A stretch of DNA of 64,000 bases from Bacillota bacterium (lineage in GTDB: Bacteria > Bacillota > SHA-98 > Ch115 > JABLXJ01). Where the stretch lies: assembly GCA_013178125.1 (NCBI GenBank), contig JABLXJ010000001.1, forward strand, positions 248,001 to 312,000, read 5' to 3'. The notes under the pieces are model-generated. The model saw only the letters and a program-made list of their open reading frames with translations. It was not told the DNA's origin and searched no databases. Positions 50,847 to 58,698 of the stretch are shown here, piece by piece (positions within the stretch are counted from its first letter, which is position 1; every line of letters starts with the position of its first letter). The translations under genes and the position numbers were made by a program.

Positions 50847-51212
50847 ATGCTCAACAAGGTTATTTTGATCGGACGTCTTACGGATGTGGCGGATTTACGA
50901 TATACCCAGAATGGCACACCGGTAGCCACATTCGACCTCGCGGTGAACCGTCCGACAGTAGGCCAAGATGGTAAACGAGAAGCTGATTTTTTCCGGGTGG
51001 TGTGCTGGAACAAACTCGCTGAGAATGTGAGCCAGTATACCGGAAAGGGTTCTCTCGTGGCAGTCGTAGGACGGCTCCAGACGCGAAAATATCAGGCCAA
51101 GGACGGCACAAATAGGACCGCTTATGAGGTTGTGGCCGATAGCGTGGAATTCCTTGACCATAGAAAGCCCGAAGATGCTGCGAATGCAGGGCAAGATGTT
51201 CCCATAATCTAG
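50847..51212 (+). CDS. ssb: Single-stranded DNA-binding protein
   Basis: The OB-fold signature is clear: MLNKVILIGRLTDVADLRYTQNGTPVATFDLAVNR, ADFFRVVCWNKLAENVSQYTGKGSLVAVVGRLQTRKYQ. The 121 residues are shorter than cellular SSB (about 160), and the C-terminus ends DVPII rather than the conserved acidic DDDIPF tip that recruits repair proteins. It coats single strands during phage replication and recombination. The ATG follows AGGAGG. Confidence 0.93.
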   Translation: MLNKVILIGRLTDVADLRYTQNGTPVATFDLAVNRPTVGQDGKREADFFRVVCWNKLAENVSQYTGKGSLVAVVGRLQTRKYQAKDGTNRTAYEVVADSVEFLDHRKPEDAANAGQDVPII

Positions 51213-51236
51213 GTTATTTAGGGAGGAGGATATACA

Positions 51237-53489
51237 TTGCAATTATCTCAGAATGCATTGACAGTGCTGGAGCGCAGGTATCTTAAGAAACAAAATGGTA
51301 AAGTCATCGAGACTCCGGAGGAGATGTTCCGGCGTGTGGCCCGGGCCGTGGCGGAGGTTGAACGTATCTACACCAGGGATAAGGGCTTTATCAGAGACAT
51401 GGAAGAGCGGTTCTATAGTGTGATGGAACAGCTAGACTTTATTCCCAATTCGCCTACCCTGATGAATGCCGGGCAGGAATTCCAGCAGTTGGCTGCCTGC
51501 TTCGTCCTACCCGTGGGTGACTCTATGGAGGAGATATTTGACGCTGTCAAGTATGCCGCCCTGATTCATAAATCAGGTGGAGGTGTCGGCTTTGCGTTTT
51601 CCCGTTTGAGGCCAAAAGGTGATGAGGTTTCATCTACCGGCGGAGTCGCTAGCGGCCCAGTCTCATTCATGAAGGTATTCAACGCCGCGACGGAGGCGGT
51701 AAAACAGGGTGGGCGGCGTAGGGGCGCAAATATGGGTGTCCTGAGGGTGGATCATTTGGACGTAATGGAATTCATTCAGTGCAAAGAAAAAGACTCTGAG
51801 ATCACAAATTTCAATATCTCCGTGGCTGTGACGGACGATTTCATGAAGGCAGTCAAGGAGGACAAGCTCTTTGATCTCATAAATCCACGGACCGGGCAGG
51901 TTACAAAGACCATCCGGGCTCGGGAAGTGTTCGATGCAATAGTTGAAGGCGCATGGAGAAACGGAGAGCCGGGAGTACTGTTCCTGGATAGGATCAATGC
52001 TGCTAATCCTACACCTGCTCTCGGAGAGATAGAGGGAAGTAATCCATGCGGCGAGGTCCCGCTGCTCCCTTATGAAGCCTGCGTTCTAGGGTCTATCAAT
52101 CTAAGCCACATGGTGAAACCTGATACGCAAGAAATAGACTATGAACGTCTTGAGAGGGTTGTACGGCTTGCGGTGAGGTTCTTAGATAATACCATAGATG
52201 CAAGCCATTACCCTTTGGAGCAAATACTCAAAGCTGTTTGGAGGACCCGCAAGATCGGTCTGGGTGTGATGGGCTTTGCGGATATGCTTATCCAGCTTGG
52301 GATTCCTTACAATAGCGACGAGGCCGTATCCAAGGCCCGAGAAGTGATGTCGTTTATCTGGAGGATTGCCCGAAAGGAATCGGCAAGACTGGCAGAGGAA
52401 AAAGGTCCTTTCCCGGCGTTCAAGGGTAGTGCCCTTGACAAGTCGGGCACAGGATGGCTTAGGAATGCGACATTGACGACGATAGCGCCTACTGGCACTA
52501 TTAGCATCATAGCGAACTGCTCGAGCGGGATAGAGCCTTTGTTCGCTGTCTCCTATGTCCGGAACGTCCTGGATAATGATCAATTGGTAGAAGTGCATCC
52601 ACTCTTTGAAAAGGTAGCCCGGGAACGGGGCTTCTACAGCCCTGAGCTCATGCGTAAGATTTCCGAACGCGGGACAGTGAAGGGTATGGAGGAAGTCCCG
52701 GAGGACGTTCAGAGGCTATTCGTAACAGCTCACGACATAGACCCGGAATGGCACGTGAAGATACAGGCTGCATTCCAGGAATTTACTGATAACGCTGTAT
52801 CTAAGACGGTTAACCTCAGGCATGATGCTACTGTTGATGACGTGCGGAGGGCTATCCTGCTGGCATACGAGCTTGGGTGCAAAGGAATAACGGTCTATAG
52901 AGACGGGAGCCGGTCTTCTCAGGTTCTTGTTAAGGGACAAGCCCAGGGTGACATTAAACAAAAGACTCCGGAGGATAAAGGGATAGCTCCTCGGCAGAGG
53001 CCGCAGGTCACACATGGTCGCACGGAGAGAATGCAGACAGGGTGTGGGAACGTCTACGTAACCGTGAACGAGGACGAGCATGGCCTTTGCGAGGTATTTA
53101 CCTCCATAGGGAAGTCCGGAGGCTGCGCTTCGGCACAATCCCAGGCCCTCAGTCGGCTAATCTCGGTGGCATTGAGGGCAGGTATAAAGCCGGAGGCTAT
53201 TGTGAAGCACCTGCGCGGTATCAGGTGCCCGGCTCCTGCGTGGCAGAAGGGCGGTGCAGTGCTGTCCTGTCCGGACGCTATCGGAATTGTACTGGAGCAT
53301 TACCTGGAGGAGAAACAAGGCGGTCAGGGAACTAGTGAGGCCGCGGCGAGTGTGGATAACCCTCACAAGGGTAATGGTCTTCCATACATTGAGAATCATA
53401 TGGGAGCTTGTCCTGAATGTGGAGGGCATATGAGGCATGAGAATGGGTGCGCTACCTGTAGCTCTTGTGGGTATTCGAGGTGTAGTTGA
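51237..53489 (+). CDS. nrdJ: Class II (vitamin B12-dependent) ribonucleoside-diphosphate reductase
   Basis: The 750-residue enzyme makes deoxyribonucleotides using adenosylcobalamin and works with or without oxygen. Visible motifs are IPNSPTLMNAG, GGGVGFAFSRLRP, the active-site NPCGEVPLLPYEAC and APTGTISIIANCSSGIEPLFA. The C-terminal TSCPD domain (GCGNVYVTVNEDEHGLCEV, LRGIRCPAP) and a zinc ribbon (CPECGGHM, CSSCGY) hold the redox cysteines. TTG start after AGGGAGGAGG. It is unusual phage cargo and stands with thyX and a kinase. A rusA gene overlaps its stop. Confidence 0.95.
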   Translation: MQLSQNALTVLERRYLKKQNGKVIETPEEMFRRVARAVAEVERIYTRDKGFIRDMEERFYSVMEQLDFIPNSPTLMNAGQEFQQLAACFVLPVGDSMEEIFDAVKYAALIHKSGGGVGFAFSRLRPKGDEVSSTGGVASGPVSFMKVFNAATEAVKQGGRRRGANMGVLRVDHLDVMEFIQCKEKDSEITNFNISVAVTDDFMKAVKEDKLFDLINPRTGQVTKTIRAREVFDAIVEGAWRNGEPGVLFLDRINAANPTPALGEIEGSNPCGEVPLLPYEACVLGSINLSHMVKPDTQEIDYERLERVVRLAVRFLDNTIDASHYPLEQILKAVWRTRKIGLGVMGFADMLIQLGIPYNSDEAVSKAREVMSFIWRIARKESARLAEEKGPFPAFKGSALDKSGTGWLRNATLTTIAPTGTISIIANCSSGIEPLFAVSYVRNVLDNDQLVEVHPLFEKVARERGFYSPELMRKISERGTVKGMEEVPEDVQRLFVTAHDIDPEWHVKIQAAFQEFTDNAVSKTVNLRHDATVDDVRRAILLAYELGCKGITVYRDGSRSSQVLVKGQAQGDIKQKTPEDKGIAPRQRPQVTHGRTERMQTGCGNVYVTVNEDEHGLCEVFTSIGKSGGCASAQSQALSRLISVALRAGIKPEAIVKHLRGIRCPAPAWQKGGAVLSCPDAIGIVLEHYLEEKQGGQGTSEAAASVDNPHKGNGLPYIENHMGACPECGGHMRHENGCATCSSCGYSRCS

Positions 53490-53842
53490 TGGGATACTCG
53501 TTTATAGTTCCGGGCCGGGCGGTCCCGGCCCAGCGAATGACCAAGAAGAGCAAATGGTCAAAAAGATCGCGTCGAAGTCTTGACTATCAGAAGCGGGTGG
53601 CCTGGGCAGCGAAAGCTGCCCAGGTGCCCCGGATGGAAGGCGATGTGCGATTGACTGTACGGTTCTATTTTCAGAATAAGAAGCACGGAGATCTGTCGAA
53701 CTTGATTAAGGCGATTGAGGACGGTCTACAGTATGCCAGAGTGTTCGATAATGACAAGCAGGTCCGCTGGTATGGTGAGACTACAGGGGTCTACTATGAT
53801 GGCGAGGAAAGGGCAGAGGTAGAGATCGAGGATGTTTCTTGA
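53489..53842 (+). CDS. rusA: RusA-like Holliday junction resolvase
   Basis: The 117-residue protein has the RusA pattern KKHGDLSNLIKAIEDGLQ and FDNDKQVRW, including the catalytic aspartates. RusA cuts four-way junctions in phage recombination. ATG 53489 overlaps the nrdJ stop. It completes the YqaJ-RecT-RusA set. Confidence 0.88.
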   Translation: MGYSFIVPGRAVPAQRMTKKSKWSKRSRRSLDYQKRVAWAAKAAQVPRMEGDVRLTVRFYFQNKKHGDLSNLIKAIEDGLQYARVFDNDKQVRWYGETTGVYYDGEERAEVEIEDVS

Positions 53843-53857
53843 AGGGCGGCGGATGGG

Positions 53858-54340
53858 ATGCGAGATCTGAAGAATGATTTAGAGACCATTCGGGCTACAA
53901 CAAAAGAAAAGTGGTATATGAAGGCGACTGATGATAAGGATTTTATGTGTGCTATATATATAACGACCATCCCGGGTGAATATGAGCATGATCAGCGGCG
54001 AGGAATGGCGGCAGGAGAGGACGAGCAGGTAGACCCTGGAAAGGTTATAGCTATTACTTTACTGCAGTCTCCTCCTCTGGCCATATCAGAAGACGATAAA
54101 TGGGAAGAAAATGCCAGGTTTATTGTCGAGGCTCACAACGGCGGCTGGGAAGAGGCTGTAAATCGGGCGCTTGCGGCTGAGGCGCTGGCGCAAGAGCTGG
54201 AGGTGGCTATCCGTAAGCAGTGCGAGGTGTGCATATCTCCAGATCCTCCGGCAGTTATTAGCGTGTGTCCATATAAAACATGTTCCTTGTGGCCTTATCG
54301 AAATGGTGGTCAAAAGGTGAAAGATGAGGAGGGTCGATAA
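53858..54340 (+). CDS. Phage protein of unknown function
   Basis: The 160-residue protein has a middle segment ENARFIVEAHNGGWEEAVNRAL resembling dNTPase- or helicase-like phage proteins, and a C-terminal cysteine cluster (CEVCISPDP, CPYKTCSLW). No catalytic motif I can name. It precedes thyX without a gap. Confidence 0.6.
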   Translation: MRDLKNDLETIRATTKEKWYMKATDDKDFMCAIYITTIPGEYEHDQRRGMAAGEDEQVDPGKVIAITLLQSPPLAISEDDKWEENARFIVEAHNGGWEEAVNRALAAEALAQELEVAIRKQCEVCISPDPPAVISVCPYKTCSLWPYRNGGQKVKDEEGR

Positions 54341-54907
54341 ATGCAGGTAGAGTTGTTGCAGTGGTCCAGTGAGGAGATTGTCCGGCGGGCTATCGCCCGG
54401 TGCCACGGGAAGGAAATAGCTTCGGAGGACATGATCCAGAGGGTGATTCAACTTGGGCATGAATCAGTTCTCGAACACTGGTTCGCCTCGTTTGATATTC
54501 GAGGTATCAGCCGGGCGTGTCTAGCCCAGCTAACCCGGCACCGGATAGCCAGCTACAGCGTGAGGAGCCAGCGTTATTGTGATGAGTCTCAGACGGTAGC
54601 TATTATCCCTGATATGCCTAAGCACCTTCAGTCAAGGTATGCGGCGGCATACCGGACGGCATTTGGATTCTATAAGGAGCTTGTTGAAGCTGGAGTATCC
54701 AGGGAAGATGCCCGTTTTGTATTGCCTGAGGGCACGGTAACAGATTTGATTTTGACCATGAATGCTAGGGAGTTAAGGCACTTCTTCCGACTGCGCTTGG
54801 CGCCGGAGGCCCAGTGGGAGATAAAAGAACTGGCGGGAAGAATGCTTGAGTTGGTGCGAGAGAAGGCACCTAACATATTCGGCAACATCAAAGCGGAGGA
54901 GGTGTAG
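54341..54907 (+). CDS. thyX: Flavin-dependent thymidylate synthase
   Basis: ThyX makes dTMP from dUMP using FAD, NADPH and methylenetetrahydrofolate. The signature RHRIASYSVRSQRY (near 67-80) is intact, with ESVLEHWFASFDIRGISRAC before it and ELRHFFRLRLAPEAQWEI after. The 188 residues are near the short end of the family. It follows the ribonucleotide reductase locus and precedes a nucleotide kinase, all in one direction. Confidence 0.94.
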   Translation: MQVELLQWSSEEIVRRAIARCHGKEIASEDMIQRVIQLGHESVLEHWFASFDIRGISRACLAQLTRHRIASYSVRSQRYCDESQTVAIIPDMPKHLQSRYAAAYRTAFGFYKELVEAGVSREDARFVLPEGTVTDLILTMNARELRHFFRLRLAPEAQWEIKELAGRMLELVREKAPNIFGNIKAEEV

Positions 54908-54912
54908 TAACC

Positions 54913-55503
54913 GTGAGGATCGGCATATGTGGAGCGGAGTCGACGGGGAAATCGACGTTGGCCTGGGCTCTATCAACACGGTTGGGTCTTGAGCTGATAT
55001 CGGAGCAGGCCCGGTATGTGGCGAAGGAGCTGGGGATCGCTGACCTGAATGAGGGATACCCAAGAGAGCTTTTGGAGGAGTTCCAATGGCGATGCCTTGA
55101 GGCTCAAATAGGCGCAGAATCCCGGCATGAAGATTTCATCAGCGATAGGACGGTCATAGACAACCTGGCGTACTGGCTTGTGGATCACAGTACGGCAAGA
55201 TATACGGACACCATAAATTACTGGGAACGGGTGAGGAATTATCTCAGCCGGCGTCCCTATGACTTGATTGTTTATGCTCGTCCGGACGGGGTCCCCTTCG
55301 AGGTCGATGGGTTCAGGTATAACGACCCTGGTCACAGGGGAGCCATAGATTGCATGTTACATGCCCTGCTTGCCTGGGCTCAACAGGGCAGCCCTTCGAT
55401 CTACGTAATGAAGGTGCACGGATGCACGCCTAGACGAATTGAGCAGGTGAGTGAAGTAGTGGAATATCTGATGGATAGCAGCAAGTTCACGGCTACGGTA
55501 TAA
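54913..55503 (+). CDS. NadR-like P-loop kinase (AAA_28 domain)
   Basis: The 196-residue protein has Walker A GICGAESTGKSTLAW and a lid region, with ISDRTVIDNLAYWLVDH as the acidic and binding segment. It matches small AAA_28/NadR-type kinases carried by phages, which phosphorylate nucleosides or nicotinamide riboside; the substrate here is not determinable. Its position after thyX suggests deoxynucleotide supply. GTG start after AGGAGG. Confidence 0.8.
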   Translation: MRIGICGAESTGKSTLAWALSTRLGLELISEQARYVAKELGIADLNEGYPRELLEEFQWRCLEAQIGAESRHEDFISDRTVIDNLAYWLVDHSTARYTDTINYWERVRNYLSRRPYDLIVYARPDGVPFEVDGFRYNDPGHRGAIDCMLHALLAWAQQGSPSIYVMKVHGCTPRRIEQVSEVVEYLMDSSKFTATV

Positions 55504-55523
55504 TCTGGATTGGAGGTGCCCGG

Positions 55524-55691
55524 ATGGACAAGAAGGAGCAGAAGATACAGAGGATAGAGTTGTCGAAACAGGAGACTATTAGGAGGATTTTGAAAGCTCT
55601 TGACGAAATTACCAATGGAGAAATTACCATTAAGGTCCAAGGTGGGAAGCCCATTTGGGTGGACAAGTTCGAACGGGAGCGGGTGGGGTAG
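55524..55691 (+). CDS. YezD-like (DUF2292) small protein
   Basis: The 55-residue protein MDKKEQKIQRIELSKQETI... has the DUF2292 core ILKALDEITNGEITIKVQGG and ends KFERERVG. The family is common in Firmicutes, and its role is unknown. The ATG follows GGAGG. Its stop overlaps the start of the next gene (TAGATG). A decayed copy of its last 24 codons lies at 57,696-57,767. Confidence 0.75.
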   Translation: MDKKEQKIQRIELSKQETIRRILKALDEITNGEITIKVQGGKPIWVDKFERERVG

Positions 55692-56549
55692 ATGCCGGGT
55701 GAGGCAATACGTCGAATGAACTTGTTAGTTGCTAAGCTCAACTGTGATATGAACTTATTTGTCAGTGATGTAAAGAAGGCTATTGCTAACATACGAGATG
55801 CACTAATTGATCTTAATGGCGTTATGGTTGGAATAAAAGGCAGAGATTGGGTTTTTGCGGAGAACCAACTCATTATCTCAGATGTTGGAGTTGAAGTTGT
55901 CGTTGGCAGACTCGGAAGACGTCGTCGCCAGAGTATGGTGGATCTGCAAGGTGATAAGTTTGTGACAGAAAAGGCTTCGGCCTGGGTATATGCCAATTAT
56001 CTACTGGATTTGGAGACTGAAAGAATGCTCATAGAAGAAAGGAGTGGGTATATATCGTTCAGGGCCTTTGCTCGAGCTTGGGCTGAAATACTTATGAGAA
56101 ACCGCCCCGAGGTTGGGCATATTTACATTGGCCCTATTGCGAACCTTGATAACGTGTGGAAACAGATCAAAGCGCTTAAGAAAGTCACTCAGGCTCGGTT
56201 TATTGTTAGACCACCAAATTTCAACCAGGAACCAGAGTGGATGGCGCTTGCAGAAGAAATCAAAGAAATAAACGCTAAAGAGGGCCGCCATGAGTATACC
56301 AACTCTGAAGGACTCAATGTTGAGTCTAGTGTGTTTAAACGCGGAATTGCTATAGCCTCAGCCTCCTACGGAGACTTCAGTATCACAGGTTCTGATGCCC
56401 AAGGGGTAAAACACAAGATTACATCTACATCTCCTGAGAACATTCAACGCATAGCATTAGAGAATATCGGAGATGACCCGGCTGTGTTTGCTGCGGATTT
56501 TTATAAGGCGCTCAGGAGGATGAGTTATCATGAACCGGGAACCAGATGA
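55692..56549 (+). CDS. Unknown soluble protein of cargo block (gene A)
   Basis: The 285-residue protein has no signal peptide or membrane helix. It alternates short strands and helices, with conserved-looking blocks SDVGVEVVVGRLGRRRRQS, GYISFRAFARAWAEILMRN, HIYIGPIANLDNVWKQIKAL and a final SYGDFSITGSDAQGVKHKI. No nuclease, ATPase or protease motif is apparent. It is AT-rich compared with nearby phage genes. The next gene overlaps it by 20 bases, so the two are made together. I do not recognise the family; an exclusion or abortive-infection role is only inferred from its pairing with a membrane partner. Confidence 0.7.
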   Translation: MPGEAIRRMNLLVAKLNCDMNLFVSDVKKAIANIRDALIDLNGVMVGIKGRDWVFAENQLIISDVGVEVVVGRLGRRRRQSMVDLQGDKFVTEKASAWVYANYLLDLETERMLIEERSGYISFRAFARAWAEILMRNRPEVGHIYIGPIANLDNVWKQIKALKKVTQARFIVRPPNFNQEPEWMALAEEIKEINAKEGRHEYTNSEGLNVESSVFKRGIAIASASYGDFSITGSDAQGVKHKITSTSPENIQRIALENIGDDPAVFAADFYKALRRMSYHEPGTR

Positions 56550-57096
56550 CAGTATCGCTGATGGCTTTTGGAAGCTGGCGCATAAATATGGCTTGGGGCG
56601 GCTACTGTGGTGCTCAGAATCCTGGCTTGCTATTTTGGCCGCGCTTATGGTATACATTTTTGCCTTACAGGATGTCATTGCAGTTAATGCCATACGAATG
56701 CGTGAGTTTTCTGGGCAGATGTTGACTGCATCCGCGACGCTTTTTGGTGTGCTGATTGCAGGCTTTTCTATCACAGTGAGCATGCTGGATTCAAAGTTAT
56801 TAGCTGTTATGTGGCGATCTGGTGTAATGCAAAAGCTTGTGTTCCCTTTTTGGTGGGTCTCTGCATTTTGGATAGTAAGCCTAATAATACAAGGGATAAC
56901 ATGGTTGGTATCTTCTAACGGAACCTCAAGTTCAGTCTTATTGGTTATGTTTGTTCTAGAAATTGGAATTACGTCATACGCTCTATTTGGTACACTTTGG
57001 GCCATTGGTGCCATCTTAAGATTTACATTTGCTAAGGCTGCCTTATCCTTGCGTCTTGATCAGGATCAAGGTGATCCATCAGAGCATGACAGATAG
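56530..57096 (+). CDS. Four-helix membrane protein of cargo block (gene B)
   Basis: The 188-residue protein has four strong hydrophobic segments: near 32-52 (LAILAALMVYIFALQDVIA), 65-87 (TASATLFGVLIAGFSITVSML), 104-126 (FPFWWVSAFWIVSLIIQGITW) and 132-158 (SSVLLVMFVLEIGITSYALFG). Both termini are charged and hydrophilic. The start ATG has AGGAGG 10 bases upstream, inside gene A. No known motif appears. Two-gene sets with a soluble partner and a small membrane effector are common in phage-exclusion systems, but this pair is not one I can name. Confidence 0.72.
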   Translation: MNREPDDSIADGFWKLAHKYGLGRLLWCSESWLAILAALMVYIFALQDVIAVNAIRMREFSGQMLTASATLFGVLIAGFSITVSMLDSKLLAVMWRSGVMQKLVFPFWWVSAFWIVSLIIQGITWLVSSNGTSSSVLLVMFVLEIGITSYALFGTLWAIGAILRFTFAKAALSLRLDQDQGDPSEHDR

Positions 57097-57140
57097 TCCT
57101 GTCCGTTATGTAAGAGGGGTTACGAGTATTAGGTATCCGA

Positions 57141-57647
57141 ATGGAGGCATTGAAAGGGATAATGAAGAATGGTGAAACCAGCGATGGACTTCTGTGGAGA
57201 GAGGCTCAGCATCAAGTAACTCTAAGTGAAGCACTCGATTTTCTTTTCGGAAGCACACAATATCGTCAGCTGGCCGTGGAAGCGTTTCTCTGGCTTCAAA
57301 AGCTTATCCCCTACAGATGTGGAGTGCGATGGGGCAAGGATCGCATCACCTTTCTAGTTGGCAATTACCGGCCAGCTGCTATTAAGCGAGATGCCGGGAA
57401 GCTAAGAATAGACATGGGATTTGCCGGAGAGATTCCGGATGCGTTTAAGGTGGCCAGCGATGTTTGGAAGACTATTGATGCTAGGGAAGGGTACGTGATC
57501 GTAGAGAGAATGCCTTTGCCTCTGTCAAATGTCGATGAGCATAGTTTTGTTGTGGCATGCGAGCGGATGAGAGAAGTAGCTCCAAAAACCAGGTTGTGGG
57601 AGTGTAATGTTGCTGTAGAGTGGCCCAAGGACAAGCCGCTACCCTGA
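57141..57647 (+). CDS. Unknown protein of cargo block (gene C)
   Basis: The 168-residue protein has an N-terminal helical segment (QVTLSEALDFLFGSTQYRQL) and a beta-rich remainder (RWGKDRITFLVGNYRPAAIKRDAGKLRIDMG). No transmembrane helix or active-site pattern is visible. The ATG at 57141 lacks a clear ribosome site; ATG 57162 is an alternative. It is AT-rich and separated from gene B by 44 bases. Confidence 0.6.
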   Translation: MEALKGIMKNGETSDGLLWREAQHQVTLSEALDFLFGSTQYRQLAVEAFLWLQKLIPYRCGVRWGKDRITFLVGNYRPAAIKRDAGKLRIDMGFAGEIPDAFKVASDVWKTIDAREGYVIVERMPLPLSNVDEHSFVVACERMREVAPKTRLWECNVAVEWPKDKPLP

Positions 57648-57695
57648 CTCTGTGTAACGCGATAATAGTGATGAGATGGTATCTCGGACTAACAA

Positions 57696-57767
57696 AATGG
57701 TGAGTTTGCGATGAAAGCTGAGAATGGGAAGCCTATCTAGATGAACAGGTCTGAGAGGGAGAGGTGA
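57696..57767 (+). pseudogene. Decayed copy of the YezD-like gene's 3' end
   Basis: Translated, the stretch reads NGEFAMKAENGKPI, stop, MNRSERER, stop, aligned without gaps to NGEITIKVQGGKPI-W-VDKFERER of the gene at 55,524-55,691. Differences are mostly transitions, and the tryptophan codon TGG has become TAG. No upstream half is present. It ends where gene D begins, just as the intact copy ends where gene A begins. Confidence 0.7.
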
Positions 57768-58333
57768 GCGAGTTGGGAGTTTCATCTTGGATTCAGGCAA
57801 TTGCCAGTGTAGTCTTAGTCTGCGTGACTATTAAGTACGTTATCGATACCAATAAGTTGGTTAGAAGCAGTGTTCAACCTATTATTACCATTGAAGATAT
57901 CAAAATGGATCTGCCTCCTAAACTTCCGGATATTACGATTCGTAATTCCGGGCATGGACCTGCCCTAAATATATATATAGAGTTTACAGTATTTGAGTTT
58001 GATATTAATAGGCCGAATCCCTTGGAAAACATAGTATTAATTGGAGGGTTTTTAGGGTGTGCTTTGCATGCTGGGCAAGACAAGACCTGCCGACCCACGC
58101 CAGCGGGTGAGATTAATCCATTTAGGCCTCTATCGGATGGCGCATGGCCGATTGTGGTCGCTTCTATGCCTGAAGCTCCTATGCCATCAATAAAGGATAT
58201 TAAGGTTATCGTTAAGTATGAAGATGCAATAGGCACCCAGTATTTTACTAGTTATGCACTTAAGAATGGGATAGTGACACATAGTAGGAGGAGTATAGGT
58301 CAGAAAAGACTGCAAGGAACCTTTGGAGCGTAA
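57764..58333 (+). CDS. Unknown single-pass membrane protein of cargo block (gene D)
   Basis: The 189-residue protein has one N-terminal helix (IQAIASVVLVCVTIKYVIDTN, about 10-28) and a soluble beta domain (ITIRNSGHGPALNIYIEFTVF, KVIVKYEDAIGTQYFTSYAL). The NSGHGPALNI motif occurs in membrane-anchored proteins of mobile elements. The GTG start lies against the decayed YezD-like stretch, which supplies the GAGGG ribosome site. A terminator follows 80 bases later. Confidence 0.65.
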   Translation: MSELGVSSWIQAIASVVLVCVTIKYVIDTNKLVRSSVQPIITIEDIKMDLPPKLPDITIRNSGHGPALNIYIEFTVFEFDINRPNPLENIVLIGGFLGCALHAGQDKTCRPTPAGEINPFRPLSDGAWPIVVASMPEAPMPSIKDIKVIVKYEDAIGTQYFTSYALKNGIVTHSRRSIGQKRLQGTFGA

Positions 58334-58415
58334 TCTGGAAAGTGCTAAGAGCTAAACTAAAGGTAGTAAGAGAATAACTCTCATTAACCGATAGCTGGCT
58401 TAGCAAAGAGGCGAT

Positions 58416-58463
58416 GCCGGCAGTTCCGGAGATTTAGTCTCCGGGCTGCCGGCTTTTCTTTTT
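58416..58463 (+). terminator. Strong intrinsic terminator ending the cargo block
   Basis: GCCGGCAG (58416-58423) pairs with CTGCCGGC (58446-58453); CCGGAGA (58426-58432) continues with TCTCCGG (58438-58444). A TTTTCTTTTT tract follows. It separates the early/cargo transcript from the late region. Confidence 0.9.
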
Positions 58464-58476
58464 GGGAGGTGGGCAG

Positions 58477-58698
58477 GTGGTCACGATACTTGAATATATC
58501 TGGGCGCATGATGAGATGACGATACTCAGGCTGGTTGCCCTGGGCCTGCTTGGTGGGCAGGTTGTTGAGATTGTCTTGGGAGTGCGATTGCAGCGCACGG
58601 ACGCTGAGACAATTCACAAACACTACAAGCAAATGATGAGACACGATGCATATAGGCGCGGCAAAGGTGGGGCGATAAGGCAGGTGAGGTGGGCATGA
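58477..58698 (+). CDS. Small phage membrane-associated protein
   Basis: The 73-residue protein contains a hydrophobic stretch ILRLVALGLLGGQVVEIVLGV (about 17-37) and basic C-terminus. GTG 58477 is close after GGGAGGTGGG. Its role is unknown; it is the first gene after the terminator and overlaps the next gene. Confidence 0.6.
   Translation: MVTILEYIWAHDEMTILRLVALGLLGGQVVEIVLGVRLQRTDAETIHKHYKQMMRHDAYRRGKGGAIRQVRWA

Noticed and set aside
53858-54340. Naming this protein a MazG- or dUTPase-like enzyme
   Set aside because: The ENARFIVEAHNGGW segment is suggestive, but none of the catalytic motifs of those families is present.
55692-57096. Kiwa defence system (KwaA four-helix membrane protein with KwaB)
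   Set aside because: The gene order is reversed and gene A shows no recognisable DUF4868 features. The likeness is only in overall layout.
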